From Brevundimonas diminuta 3F5N (GTDB lineage Bacteria > Pseudomonadota > Alphaproteobacteria > Caulobacterales > Caulobacteraceae), in contig NZ_FUIE01000036.1 in the NCBI RefSeq assembly GCF_900163625.1, positions 1 through 64,000 of the forward strand: 64,000 bases of DNA, given 5' to 3'. Below the pieces are notes generated by a model that saw nothing but the letters and a program-made list of their open reading frames with translations, ran no database searches and was not told the DNA's origin. This document shows positions 25,112-33,634 of this stretch, piece by piece (position 1 is the stretch's first letter; every line of letters begins with the position of its first letter). The position numbers were made by a program, and so were the translations under genes.

Positions 25112-26389
25112 TTACTCCGGCGCGCCGTCGTTCGGCAGCTTGGCCAGGCTCGGCCGCTCGGCGCTCTTCGAGGCCGCCACGCGCTCCACCGCGCGCATGA
25201 CGCGCAGTAGGTTCTCGCCCGAGATCTTGCGGATGTCGGCCTCGCTCCAGCCGCGGCGCATCAGTTCGGCCAGCAGGCGCGGATAGCCGTCCACGCCCTC
25301 CAGGCCGACCGGCAGGCTGTCCACGCCGTCATAGTCGCCGCCCAGGCCCACGTGGTCGATTCCCGCCACGTCGCGGACGTGCTGGATGTGGGCGATGACG
25401 TCCTCCATCGTCGCCTTGGGCGCCGGGTTGGCGGCGTTCCAAGCGTCCATGCCCGCCTTGACCGCAGCGGGATCGCCGGGGTTGAGGGCCGTCAGCCGCG
25501 TCATCTCCGCGCCGCGCGCCGCGCCCGAGGCCCTCACCGCCTCGCTGACGAAGCCCGGCACGAAGGTCACCATGACGATGCCGCCGTTGCCCGCCATCTG
25601 GCGCAGCACGGTATCGGGCACGTTGCGCGGATGGGCCGTCACCGCCCGCGCCGAGGAGTGGGAGAAGATCACCGGAGCCTCGGACACGCGGATGGCGTCA
25701 ACCATGGTGGCCTCGGACACGTGGCTGAGGTCGACCATCATGCCCAGACGGTTCATCTCACGGACCACGTCTTCGCCGAAAGCGTTCAGCCCGTTCCATT
25801 TCGGCGCATCCGTGCCGCTGTCGGCCCAGGTCGTGCTCTTGGAGTGGGTTAGCGTCATGTAGCGCGCGCCCGAATCGTAGAACTCGCGCAGCAGGCCCAG
25901 GGAGTCGTCGATCGAATAGCCGCCCTCCATGCCGATCAGGCTGGCGATCTTGCCCGCGCGGTGGATGCGGACCAGATCGTCGGCCGTGGTGGCGATCTCG
26001 AAGGTTTCGGGGTGAGCCGCGACGATGCGCTTGACCATGTCGATCTGCTCGAAGGTGGCCTTGGCGGCGTCGACCGGCGCCATGCTGGCGGGAACATAGA
26101 CCGACCAGAACTGACCGCCCACCCCCCCGGCGCGCAGACGCGGGATATCCGTATGCAGACGCGTCGAAGTCGACAGATTCGCATTCAGATCAACGCCGTG
26201 CGGATCATTCCCGAAGCCCTGGCGCAGAGCCCACGGCAGGTCGTTGTGCCCATCAATCAGGGGCGTGCGCTTCAGAATCTGCATCACGCGCGCCTCTTGA
26301 GGTTGAGCCGTTTGAGCCAGGGTCGGTCCCGCCAGAACGGCGACGGAGACGGCGGCCAGCAGGCTGGCGCGCAAGGCGATGCGGATCAT
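25112..26389 (-). CDS. Membrane dipeptidase, M19 family
   Basis: A 425-residue exported zinc dipeptidase (renal dipeptidase-like) acting on dipeptides, including D-amino-acid ones in many homologues. Signal peptide MIRIALRASLLAAVSVAVLAGPTLAQ; AGAGGGGG-type Shine-Dalgarno just before ATG 26389, so the in-frame start at 26464 is rejected. Motifs: PLIDGHNDLPWALRQ (first metal pair), GMEGGYSIDDSLGLL with bridging Glu, MTLTHSKSTTWADS, MVDLSHVSEATM, VIFSHSSARA and VGLGGDYDGVDSLPVGLEGV. The full set of ligands is present. It is divergent from hemF. Confidence 0.93.
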   Translation of the reverse strand: MIRIALRASLLAAVSVAVLAGPTLAQTAQPQEARVMQILKRTPLIDGHNDLPWALRQGFGNDPHGVDLNANLSTSTRLHTDIPRLRAGGVGGQFWSVYVPASMAPVDAAKATFEQIDMVKRIVAAHPETFEIATTADDLVRIHRAGKIASLIGMEGGYSIDDSLGLLREFYDSGARYMTLTHSKSTTWADSGTDAPKWNGLNAFGEDVVREMNRLGMMVDLSHVSEATMVDAIRVSEAPVIFSHSSARAVTAHPRNVPDTVLRQMAGNGGIVMVTFVPGFVSEAVRASGAARGAEMTRLTALNPGDPAAVKAGMDAWNAANPAPKATMEDVIAHIQHVRDVAGIDHVGLGGDYDGVDSLPVGLEGVDGYPRLLAELMRRGWSEADIRKISGENLLRVMRAVERVAASKSAERPSLAKLPNDGAPE

Positions 26390-26513
26390 GATTTCCCCCT
26401 CTAAACTACAGACCCGCCCGGTCGCCCCACGGCGCCGCTTTGCGGGCGCCGCACGCTGACACAAGCGCGACGCTGAGGGAACCGTCCGTATACCGCCTCA
26501 CGACAGCCCTCTT

Positions 26514-26527
26514 GTGATCTGGATCAA
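26514..26527. promoter_or_regulatory. FNR/FixK-like box upstream of hemF
   Basis: GTGATCTGGATCAA fits the TTGAT-N4-ATCAA consensus of FNR/FixK proteins in nine of ten specified positions. It lies 74 bases before the hemF start, in the divergent hemF/dipeptidase promoter region. Oxygen-responsive control of a haem synthesis gene is biologically sensible. Confidence 0.6.
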
Positions 26528-26600
26528 GGCCTCCTCGCCCGCGCTAAGGCATCAGGCCCGCATCCGCGCACCTCGCCGGACTGTTCAGAAAGGCCGCGTC

Positions 26601-27494
26601 ATGGTTGAAGCCCTCATGATCCAAGCTGACCCCGCCCTGATGATTGAGCGCCGCGAGCGCGCCCGCGTCTGGTTCGAGACCCTGCGCGACAAGATCCACG
26701 CCGGTTTCGAGGCGCTGGAAGACGCCGCCCCCGCCGAACTGTTCGCCGGAGAGGCCGGCCGCTTCGTCCGCACGCCGTGGGACCGCAAGGAAGGCGGCGG
26801 CGGCGTCATGGGCATGATGAGCGGCCGCCTGTTCGAAAAGGTCGGCGTCCACTGCTCGACCGTCCACGGAACCTTCCCCGCCGACTACGCCAAGAATGTG
26901 CCGGGCGCCGAGGAAGACCCGCGCTTCTACGCCACCGGCATCAGCCTGATCTGCCACCCGGTCAGCCCGCGCGTGCCCGCCGTCCATATGAACACCCGCC
27001 TGATCTCGACGACCAAGACCTGGTTCGGCGGCGGCGGCGACCTGACCCCCGTGCTGGACGTCGATCGTCGCGACGACCATCCCGACACTGTGGACTTCCA
27101 CGCCGCCATGAAGGGCGCCTGCGACGCCTTCGACCTGGCATGGCATGCCAAATACAAGCAGTGGTGCGACGAGTACTTCTTCCTGCCCCACCGCAATGAA
27201 CCGCGCGGCACCGGCGGCATCTTCTATGACCACCACGACAGCGGCGACTGGGAGCGGGACTTCGCCTTCACCCAGACCGTCGGCGAAGCCTTCCTCAAGG
27301 TCTATTGCGACATCGTCGCCCGCCGGATGCACGAACCCTGGACCGCCGAGGAGCGCGAGGAGCAGTTGATCCGCCGCGGCCGCTACGTCGAGTTCAACCT
27401 GCTCTATGACCGCGGCACCATGTTCGGGCTGAAGACCGGCGGCAACGTCGAGTCGATCCTCAGCTCCATGCCGCCCGTGGTGAAGTGGCCCTAA
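26601..27494 (+). CDS. hemF: Oxygen-dependent coproporphyrinogen III oxidase
   Basis: Aerobic step of haem synthesis: two oxidative decarboxylations convert coproporphyrinogen III to protoporphyrinogen IX. At 297 residues it has the family blocks [122 protein letters not shown] precedes ATG 26601; the upstream in-frame codon at 26514 lies inside the FNR-like box and is rejected. It converges with the hybrid kinase, leaving only 10 bases between stops. Confidence 0.96.
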   Translation: MVEALMIQADPALMIERRERARVWFETLRDKIHAGFEALEDAAPAELFAGEAGRFVRTPWDRKEGGGGVMGMMSGRLFEKVGVHCSTVHGTFPADYAKNVPGAEEDPRFYATGISLICHPVSPRVPAVHMNTRLISTTKTWFGGGGDLTPVLDVDRRDDHPDTVDFHAAMKGACDAFDLAWHAKYKQWCDEYFFLPHRNEPRGTGGIFYDHHDSGDWERDFAFTQTVGEAFLKVYCDIVARRMHEPWTAEEREEQLIRRGRYVEFNLLYDRGTMFGLKTGGNVESILSSMPPVVKWP

Positions 27495-27504
27495 AGGCCG
27501 AGGT

Positions 27505-30030
27505 TCAGGCCGAGACCTGATCGTTCGTCCGGTCCAGGGCCTCTGCGACGGCCCTGGTCAGGCCCGCCACGCTGAGCGGTTTGGTCAGATGGCCGTCGGC
27601 CCCCGCGCGATGACTGGCCTCGACGTGTTCGCTCATGGCGTTGGCGGTCAGCATCAGGATCGGCGTCGGCTCGGCGCCTGTGCGGCGCTCGTGAGCGCGC
27701 ATCTCAGCCGTCGCGGTCAGCCCGTCCATGACCGGCATCTGCATGTCCATCAGCACCAGATCGAAGCCGCCCTCGCGGAAAGCGGCCAGGGCCTGAGCTC
27801 CGTCCTCGACCGTCGTCAGTTCGACGTCCAGCGGTTCGAGCATGACCTCAACCACCTTGCGGTTGGCCGGATGATCGTCCGCCAGCAGCACGCGCGGCGC
27901 GACTGAGCGATCAGCGCGCGGCAGGGCGGCGGGCGTGAAGGCAGGCTCGTCAATCTGGTCCTCGCCTCCTTCGGCAGGCGGCAACGTCAGTTCGAACCAG
28001 AAGCGCGCGCCCTCGCCCGGCGGGGATTCGCAGTCCAGCTCGCCGCCCATCAACCGCACCAGATCATCCGAAATGGCCAACCCCAGCCCGCTGCCGCCGA
28101 ACCGGCGGGTGATGGAGCCGTCCTCCTGCTGGAAACGATGGAAGATGCGCGACTTGAACTCGGCGTCGAAACCGATGCCCGTGTCGGCCACGGCGAAGCG
28201 GACGCGGTCCATCTCCAGCAGGTCGACTTCCAGGGCCACTGACCCCGCCTGGGTGAACTTCAACGCATTGCTGATGAGATTGGTGAGCACCTGGCGCAGC
28301 CGCACTGCATCACCGACGACCCGTCGCGCCAGGGCGGCGTCATAATCCAGGCGCAGCTCGACCCCCTTGTCCAGGGCCAACGGCGCCCACAGGGCGACCA
28401 CGTCGCGCGCCGCCTGCTCAAGGTCGAAGGGCGCCGGCTCGATCGCCAACTGGCCCGACTCGATGCGGGCGACATCCAGAATGTCCGACAGCAGCCGCTC
28501 CAGCGTGACGCCCGACGAACGGATGATGTTCACCAGCTCCCGATCCTGCTCCCGCAGGTCGCGCCCAGCCAGGGCCTCGGCCATGGCCACGACGCCGTTC
28601 AGCGGCGTGCGGATCTCATGGCTCATATTGGCCAGGAATTCGCTCTTGGCCCGGTTCGCCGCCTCGGCGTGAAGCTGGGCCCTCTTCAGGTGGCGTGACT
28701 GTCGCCTCTGCCACACCAGCACCAGCAGCACCGACAGGACAAAGACGAGGCTGATGGCCAGAATCCAGTTCTGTCCCCGGATCACCGCCTGCTGCAGCTG
28801 GGTGTTGGCGCGGGCCGTCTCCAACTGGCGACGACGCTGGGCCAGTTGTTGCTGCATGTCGCCCGTCACCTGGTGAATCCCCGCGCTGAAACGCTGGGCG
28901 GTGTGCAGGTCACGCTGCCGCTGATATTCGCGCAGGACTTCAAACGCCTCGCGCGACCGGCCTGAGCTGAACAACAGTTCGGCCTCAACTAGGCGTTCCG
29001 TTGGGTCGACCGCCCCTTCAGGCGCCAGTTCGCGCAGACGTTCCAGATCGCTGCGGGCGCCCGCAAGGTCGCCCAACCGCGCCCGCGCCACGCCCCGTAT
29101 CGGCAGGATGTCCAGCGCCAGAAAGGCCTTGCCGTCGATCAACGCCTCATGGGGCGCCAGACAGTCCAGCACCCCGCGCGAATCCCGCCGCGCATCGGCC
29201 ACGAAGGCGCACAAGGCGGCGTCATAGGCGCCGAGGCTGTCCAGGTTCGCGCGCTGGCTCAGGCGATGGTGGGCCGCGTAGTAAAGCTCGGCGTTCGACA
29301 GGTCTCCGACCTGAATCGCCATGCGCGTCAGATTGTAGAGGCTGTCGAAATCCGGGCGCGGATATGCAGGATTGGAATCGTCGATCTCGAAGCGACGAAA
29401 GGCGTCGGCTGCGCCCGCCACATCGCTCAGCTTCATCAAGCCCATGCCGGTGACTTCCCAAACCCCGGCTCTCGCGGTGGCGGCATAGGGATCGTGGACC
29501 GGGATTTCAGCCTCGACCGTCGTCAGCAGGCGCAGGCCTTCGCCGACGCGGTCCTGATCCATCAGAGCCAAGGCGCTCAACCGGGCCGCATGGGCCATGA
29601 CGAACCAGTCGCGCGTGGTGCGAGCCGTATGCGCCATCTCATTCTCAACCGACAGGTCGCCCTGATCGTAGAGGATGGTCAGAGTGTTCAGACGCGCAAT
29701 CGCCAGGTAGCGCTGGTCATTCTGGGCGCGCGCCTGCGCCTCCAGACGACTGTTCCACAAGATCGCCTTGTCGAAATCCCCCTGGTTCAGGACCGTCCAG
29801 GCGACATGATACAGCCGGTTCAACCCTTCCCGATCACGGCGCTTCATGGCCTCGAGACCGAAGCTCTCCAGCGCCGCAAAGTTCGTATTGGCGGCCCGCT
29901 GCTCGACGGCTCTGGCCAGTTCCAGGCCCTGCGTCGACTTCGCCACGGCAGGCGCAGCGGTCGCCAGCACGGCGACCGCGATCAGGGGCGCGCGAAGGAA
30001 GGTCTTGAGGCGTACGGAAGACATCCTCAC
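27505..30030 (-). CDS. Hybrid sensor histidine kinase with N-terminal TPR-like sensor
   Basis: An 841-residue protein: signal-like start (about 10-30), a long helical TPR-like region (about 35-400, with paired helices such as LYHVAWTVLNQGDFDKAILWNSRLEAQARAQ), one membrane helix (about 423-443, WILAISLVFVLSVLLVLVW), HisKA with NMSHEIRTPLNG and phosphoacceptor His471, a HATPase domain (TNLISNALKFT, DTGIGF, GSGLGLAIS) and a receiver domain with LMDMQMPVMDG (Asp762) and a conserved KP switch lysine. The sensor part should be periplasmic. No partner regulator is adjacent. The start could be GTG 30030 or ATG 30024. Confidence 0.92.
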   Translation of the reverse strand: MRMSSVRLKTFLRAPLIAVAVLATAAPAVAKSTQGLELARAVEQRAANTNFAALESFGLEAMKRRDREGLNRLYHVAWTVLNQGDFDKAILWNSRLEAQARAQNDQRYLAIARLNTLTILYDQGDLSVENEMAHTARTTRDWFVMAHAARLSALALMDQDRVGEGLRLLTTVEAEIPVHDPYAATARAGVWEVTGMGLMKLSDVAGAADAFRRFEIDDSNPAYPRPDFDSLYNLTRMAIQVGDLSNAELYYAAHHRLSQRANLDSLGAYDAALCAFVADARRDSRGVLDCLAPHEALIDGKAFLALDILPIRGVARARLGDLAGARSDLERLRELAPEGAVDPTERLVEAELLFSSGRSREAFEVLREYQRQRDLHTAQRFSAGIHQVTGDMQQQLAQRRRQLETARANTQLQQAVIRGQNWILAISLVFVLSVLLVLVWQRRQSRHLKRAQLHAEAANRAKSEFLANMSHEIRTPLNGVVAMAEALAGRDLREQDRELVNIIRSSGVTLERLLSDILDVARIESGQLAIEPAPFDLEQAARDVVALWAPLALDKGVELRLDYDAALARRVVGDAVRLRQVLTNLISNALKFTQAGSVALEVDLLEMDRVRFAVADTGIGFDAEFKSRIFHRFQQEDGSITRRFGGSGLGLAISDDLVRLMGGELDCESPPGEGARFWFELTLPPAEGGEDQIDEPAFTPAALPRADRSVAPRVLLADDHPANRKVVEVMLEPLDVELTTVEDGAQALAAFREGGFDLVLMDMQMPVMDGLTATAEMRAHERRTGAEPTPILMLTANAMSEHVEASHRAGADGHLTKPLSVAGLTRAVAEALDRTNDQVSA

Positions 30031-30101
30031 GACCCTAGTCCTGTGGAAGTTGCCTAAGGCTTAGCGCCGTTCGACGAAGCGCGCCACGCCGAGAGCGTTC
30101 T

Positions 30102-30800
30102 TCAGGCCGAAACGCCCAGATAGGCGCGTATCCAGTCGGCCAGAACCGCCCGGTCGTTCGGCTCGGCCAGGGTGGCGTGCGCCTGGTCCACCAGGGCGTC
30201 GTCGATGCGCCCCCTGCGCCCCTCGGTCAGGCGGGCGGCGAAGGCCGGATCGAACTCGGGATGGCACTGGAAGCTGATGGCGTCCTGCCCCCAGGCCAGG
30301 CCCGCATAGGGGGTGAACGCGCTGGCGATCAGCACCCGCGCATCGGCGGGCGCGGCCACGACCTGATCCTGGTGCGAGACCGGAATGGCGATCGTCGCCG
30401 CAGCCGGCGTCATCCAGGCCTCGTCGCTCAGCACGTCATAGCGGTGCAGGCCGACGCCCCAGCCCTTGTCGGACTTCTCGACCCGACCGCCGAAGGCATG
30501 GGCCAGGATCTGGTGGCCGAAGCACACGCCCACCAACCGCGTCTTGCCGCGCGCCCCGCGCAGCCAGGCCGCCAGAGGCTCGATCCACGGCAGATCCTCA
30601 TAGACGCCCGCCGCCGATCCGGTGACGATCGTCCCGGCGAAGGCTGACGGGTCTTCGGGCAGCTCTCCCGCCTGAACGTCGAAGCGATGCGTGGTCGCGC
30701 CCTCGCCCAGCATGGCGCGGAACTGGGCGGTGTAGTCGCCGAACGTCTCAGCCAGATGAGCAGGCGGGCGACCGGTTTCGAGGATGGCGATGGCGGTCAT
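30102..30800 (-). CDS. Class I glutamine amidotransferase-like protein
   Basis: A 232-residue single-domain GATase1. Catalytic Cys lies in VGVCFGHQILAHAFGG, with His and Glu in FQCHPEFD, and a substrate block TIVTGSAAGVYEDLPWIEPLAAWLR before it. Proteins of this size and pattern include gamma-glutamyl hydrolase-like enzymes and GMP synthase glutaminase-like proteins of unknown substrate. The frame is open to 30974, but the first 58 codons look non-coding, and MTAIAILETGRPP from ATG 30800 is the natural beginning. It lies divergent from a monooxygenase-like gene. Confidence 0.88.
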   Translation of the reverse strand: MTAIAILETGRPPAHLAETFGDYTAQFRAMLGEGATTHRFDVQAGELPEDPSAFAGTIVTGSAAGVYEDLPWIEPLAAWLRGARGKTRLVGVCFGHQILAHAFGGRVEKSDKGWGVGLHRYDVLSDEAWMTPAAATIAIPVSHQDQVVAAPADARVLIASAFTPYAGLAWGQDAISFQCHPEFDPAFAARLTEGRRGRIDDALVDQAHATLAEPNDRAVLADWIRAYLGVSA

Positions 30801-30887
30801 GAAATCCACTTGATCGACAGGAGTGAAGGAAGCCTCAGCGGCTGGATTGCGGTAGAAGAAGGGACAACGCAATGAGACGAACCGCCC

Positions 30888-31223
30888 ATGCCTTCCTCCG
30901 CCGACGCCCAGGCCGATGCGCCGCTTGAGGACCTGGTCGTCCTGATCAATGTCTTCAAGTGCAATGCGCCCCATCAGGACGAACTAATGGAGCGCCTGGC
31001 GGATCTGGTGCGGGTTCAAACCGCCCTGCCCGGCTTCGTCTCGGCCACCCTGCATCGCGGATTGAACGGTCGCGTGGCGGCCAACCACGCCGTCTGGGCC
31101 GACGCTGACGCCTGGAAGGCCATGACCCGCCATCCGCAGGTCGTCGCCGCCATGGGGCCGATCCTGGCCATCGCGACGTTTGAACCCCACCTCTACGAGC
31201 CGGGCGAGGTCATCCAGGCCTAA
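30888..31223 (+). CDS. Antibiotic biosynthesis monooxygenase (ABM) domain protein
   Basis: A 111-residue dimeric alpha-beta barrel fold: LVVLINVFKCNAPHQDELMERLADLVRVQTALPGFVSATLHRGLNGRVAANHAVWADADAWKAMTRHP in short overlapping pieces matches ABM proteins. Members range from quinone-forming monooxygenases to haem-degrading enzymes and many of unknown role, so no substrate is proposed. Its last four bases overlap the end of rlmJ on the other strand. Confidence 0.82.
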   Translation: MPSSADAQADAPLEDLVVLINVFKCNAPHQDELMERLADLVRVQTALPGFVSATLHRGLNGRVAANHAVWADADAWKAMTRHPQVVAAMGPILAIATFEPHLYEPGEVIQA

Positions 31224-32053
31224 CCCGCGCGCCAGACCTCGGCTCGACCGCCCGCGTCGCCCAGCGCCTGAACCGTCCAGCCGCAGATCTCAGCCGCCGC
31301 CGCCTCTGCGCCCGACGGGGCGTTGACCACCGTCATGGCGCAGCCGTTCATCTTCATCGGATTGTTCAATGGGCGCAGCCGCGCCTCGGCCACCAGCACC
31401 CGCGACAGCCCCGCCTGCTCCAGCCGCCGGATGAAGCCGTCGAAGGTCTCCAGATCCTTCAGCGGCGTCCAGATCGCCACGCAGGCCGTCGGATCGGCGC
31501 GCAACACCGCCGCCGCCGTCTCGGCCGAGCGGACATAGTCGTCGGGCCGCTCGAACGGCGGATCGATCAGCACCAGCGGCGCCTTCAGCCCCCGCGCCGC
31601 GCGCACCGCCCCTTCATAGCCGTCGCCCGCCTGGCCCGTCGCGTTGGGCCAGGGCGCCAGCGCCTCGCGCAACAGCGCCTCGACCGGCGGGTTCAACTCG
31701 AAGCCGCGATAGGAATCTTCAGCCCGCAAGGCCCGCGCCGTCAGCACCGGCGAACCGGGATAGAAGCGCACCCCGCCCTGCGGGTTCAACGCCGCGACCT
31801 CGACCGCCAGCGTCTCGATCAGCGGCGGCCGCGCCTCGGCGGTCATAAGCCGCGCCACCCCGGCCTCGGCCTCGCGCGAGCGGACCCCATCGCCCGACAG
31901 ATCATACAGACCCGCCCCGGCGTGAGTGTCCAGAACCGCGACGGGTCCCAAGGCGCCGCTTCGCGCCTGCCGCTCCTTCAACAGCCACAGCACAAGGGCG
32001 TGCTTGACCAGATCAGCGAAATTTCCGGCATGAAAGCTGTGACGATAATTCAT
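31220..32053 (-). CDS. rlmJ: 23S rRNA (adenine(2030)-N6)-methyltransferase RlmJ
   Basis: Methylates A2030 in helix 72 of 23S rRNA. The start MNYRHSFHAGNFADLVKHALVLWLL is diagnostic. The SAM region is VLDTHAGAGLYDL and the catalytic motif is LIDPPFE (DPPF type). The 277-residue length fits. The insert between the SAM motif and the catalytic motif is the subdomain typical of the family. The stop codon overlaps the ABM gene by four bases. Confidence 0.96.
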   Translation of the reverse strand: MNYRHSFHAGNFADLVKHALVLWLLKERQARSGALGPVAVLDTHAGAGLYDLSGDGVRSREAEAGVARLMTAEARPPLIETLAVEVAALNPQGGVRFYPGSPVLTARALRAEDSYRGFELNPPVEALLREALAPWPNATGQAGDGYEGAVRAARGLKAPLVLIDPPFERPDDYVRSAETAAAVLRADPTACVAIWTPLKDLETFDGFIRRLEQAGLSRVLVAEARLRPLNNPMKMNGCAMTVVNAPSGAEAAAAEICGWTVQALGDAGGRAEVWRAG

Positions 32054-32128
32054 GGCCGCTCGTCCCTCGCCCCCGTCATCAGGTCAAGTCGTATAAGAAG
32101 GGGCGACACCCCGGCCTCAGGATACGCC

Positions 32129-32476
32129 ATGCTGATCGACCACCCCATCCTCTCCGACGAAGAGCGCACGCCCAGCGCCGCCATCGCCGAGACGGCCGAG
32201 GACGGCCTGGCCCTGCGCGAACAGCACGGACGCGGCGGCACCGAGGTCGGGGTCAGGCGCGCCGAACAGCTGATGGCGCGCACGCCGCTCAGCGATCGGG
32301 ATATCAAGTCGATGTACAGCTATTTCGCCCGCCACGCGGTGGACAAGCACGGCCGCTATTGGGCCGATCCCATCAAGCCCTCGGCGGGCTATATCGCCTG
32401 GCGCCTGTGGGGCGGGGACGAAGCGCGCGACTGGATCAACATCCTGCGCGCCCGCCTGCGCGAGGTCAGCGTGTGA
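32129..32476 (+). CDS. Small protein with a phage-associated ARHxVDK...WxLWGGD domain
   Basis: A 115-residue protein. AGGATA six bases before ATG 32129 sets the start. The C-terminal 70 residues carry RGGTEVGVRRAEQLM, SMYSYFARHAVDK and GYIAWRLWGGDEARDW. From memory, this domain is common in phage capsid, protease and portal regions, often as a fusion, where it reads like SFFARHEVDK...GRIAWALWGGD. Here it stands alone in a chromosomal setting without phage genes. The function is unknown. Origin from phage, or use as a host gene, are both possible. Confidence 0.72.
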   Translation: MLIDHPILSDEERTPSAAIAETAEDGLALREQHGRGGTEVGVRRAEQLMARTPLSDRDIKSMYSYFARHAVDKHGRYWADPIKPSAGYIAWRLWGGDEARDWINILRARLREVSV

Positions 32477-32519
32477 CGCCGGGGACGCCGATCGCGCCCC
32501 CGACCTGATTCACGACGGC

Positions 32520-33566
32520 TCAGTCGGCCCAGTTCAGGACGACCTTGCCCGACTTGCCGGACTTCATGGCTTCAAAGCCCGCCTCGAAATCCTGATAGGA
32601 CATCTGGTGGGTGATCAGCGGCGTCAGGTCCAGACCGGCCTTCAGCAGGCCCAGCATCTTGCGCCAGGTGGTGAACATCTCGCGCCCATAGACGCCCTTG
32701 ATGGTCAGGGCCTTCAGGATGATCGCGCCCCAGTCCGTCTCCATCGGCTTGGACGGAATGCCCAGCAGGGCCATGCCGCCGCCCATGATCAGGGTGTCGA
32801 CGCACTGCTTGAAGGCGACAGGCGAACCCGACATCTCCAGCGCCACATCGAAGCCGACCTTCAGGCCCAGCTCGTGCATGACGTCGCGCAGGTCTTCCTT
32901 GGTGGTGTTCACCGTGCGCACGCCCGGCGCAACCTTCTGTGCAAGTTCCAGGCGGAAGTCGTTGATATCGGTCAGAACCACGGTGCGGGCGCCCGCGTGG
33001 CGCGCCACGGCGGCGGCCATCATGCCGATGGGACCGGCGCCCGTGACCAGCACGTCCTCGCCCAGCAGGTCGAACTGCTGCGCCGTGTGCACGGCGTTGC
33101 CGAACGGGTCCAGGATCGAACCGATCTCATAGGGCACGTCGTCCGGCAGCTCGATGACGTTGAAGGCCGGAGCCACCACGTATTCGGCGAAGGCGCCCTG
33201 ACGGTTCACGCCGATGCCGCGCGTGTCGGGGTCCAGGTGGAAGTGACCGGCGCGGGCCGCTTCGGAGTTCAGGTCGATGACGTGACCCTCGGCCGAGACG
33301 CGCTGGCCGATCTTCAGGCGGCGATCCACGTCCTTGCCGATGGCGACGATCTCGCCGGCGAACTCGTGGCCGGTGATCATCGGCACAGGCACGTTCTTCT
33401 GGGACCACTCGTCCCAGTTCCAGATGTGGATGTCGGTGCCGCAGACGGCGGTGCGGTGCACCTTGATCAGCACGTCCTCATCGCCCGCGACGGGAATGGG
33501 GGCGTCGATCAGCTCCAGCCCTTCGGCCGGTTTCGTCTTGGCCAGGGCCTTCATCATGTCAGCCAT
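32520..33566 (-). CDS. tdh: L-threonine 3-dehydrogenase
   Basis: Zinc- and NAD-dependent medium-chain dehydrogenase making 2-amino-3-ketobutyrate, the substrate of Kbl. At 348 residues it shows CGTDIHIWNWDEWSQKNVPVPMITGHEFAGEIV (catalytic zinc ligands), the NAD-binding VTGAGPIGMMAAAVARHAGA and FGNAVHTA. TGAGGAA lies before ATG 33566. It follows kbl by 68 bases in the same direction, so kbl-tdh is a threonine degradation operon giving glycine and acetyl-CoA. The four structural-zinc cysteines of many family members are not all obvious (only acidic and His residues appear in that loop). Confidence 0.96.
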   Translation of the reverse strand: MADMMKALAKTKPAEGLELIDAPIPVAGDEDVLIKVHRTAVCGTDIHIWNWDEWSQKNVPVPMITGHEFAGEIVAIGKDVDRRLKIGQRVSAEGHVIDLNSEAARAGHFHLDPDTRGIGVNRQGAFAEYVVAPAFNVIELPDDVPYEIGSILDPFGNAVHTAQQFDLLGEDVLVTGAGPIGMMAAAVARHAGARTVVLTDINDFRLELAQKVAPGVRTVNTTKEDLRDVMHELGLKVGFDVALEMSGSPVAFKQCVDTLIMGGGMALLGIPSKPMETDWGAIILKALTIKGVYGREMFTTWRKMLGLLKAGLDLTPLITHQMSYQDFEAGFEAMKSGKSGKVVLNWAD

Positions 33567-33634
33567 GTCGTTTCCTCAAACGCTTTCTAATTCCGGCACG
33601 GCCGGTCGCCGGCCATGACGATACAGGCGAACGC

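Noticed and set aside
32129-32476. Prophage remnant
   Set aside because: Only one small gene has a phage-type domain; flanking genes are ordinary metabolic and rRNA modification genes, with no integrase, attachment repeats or capsid genes.
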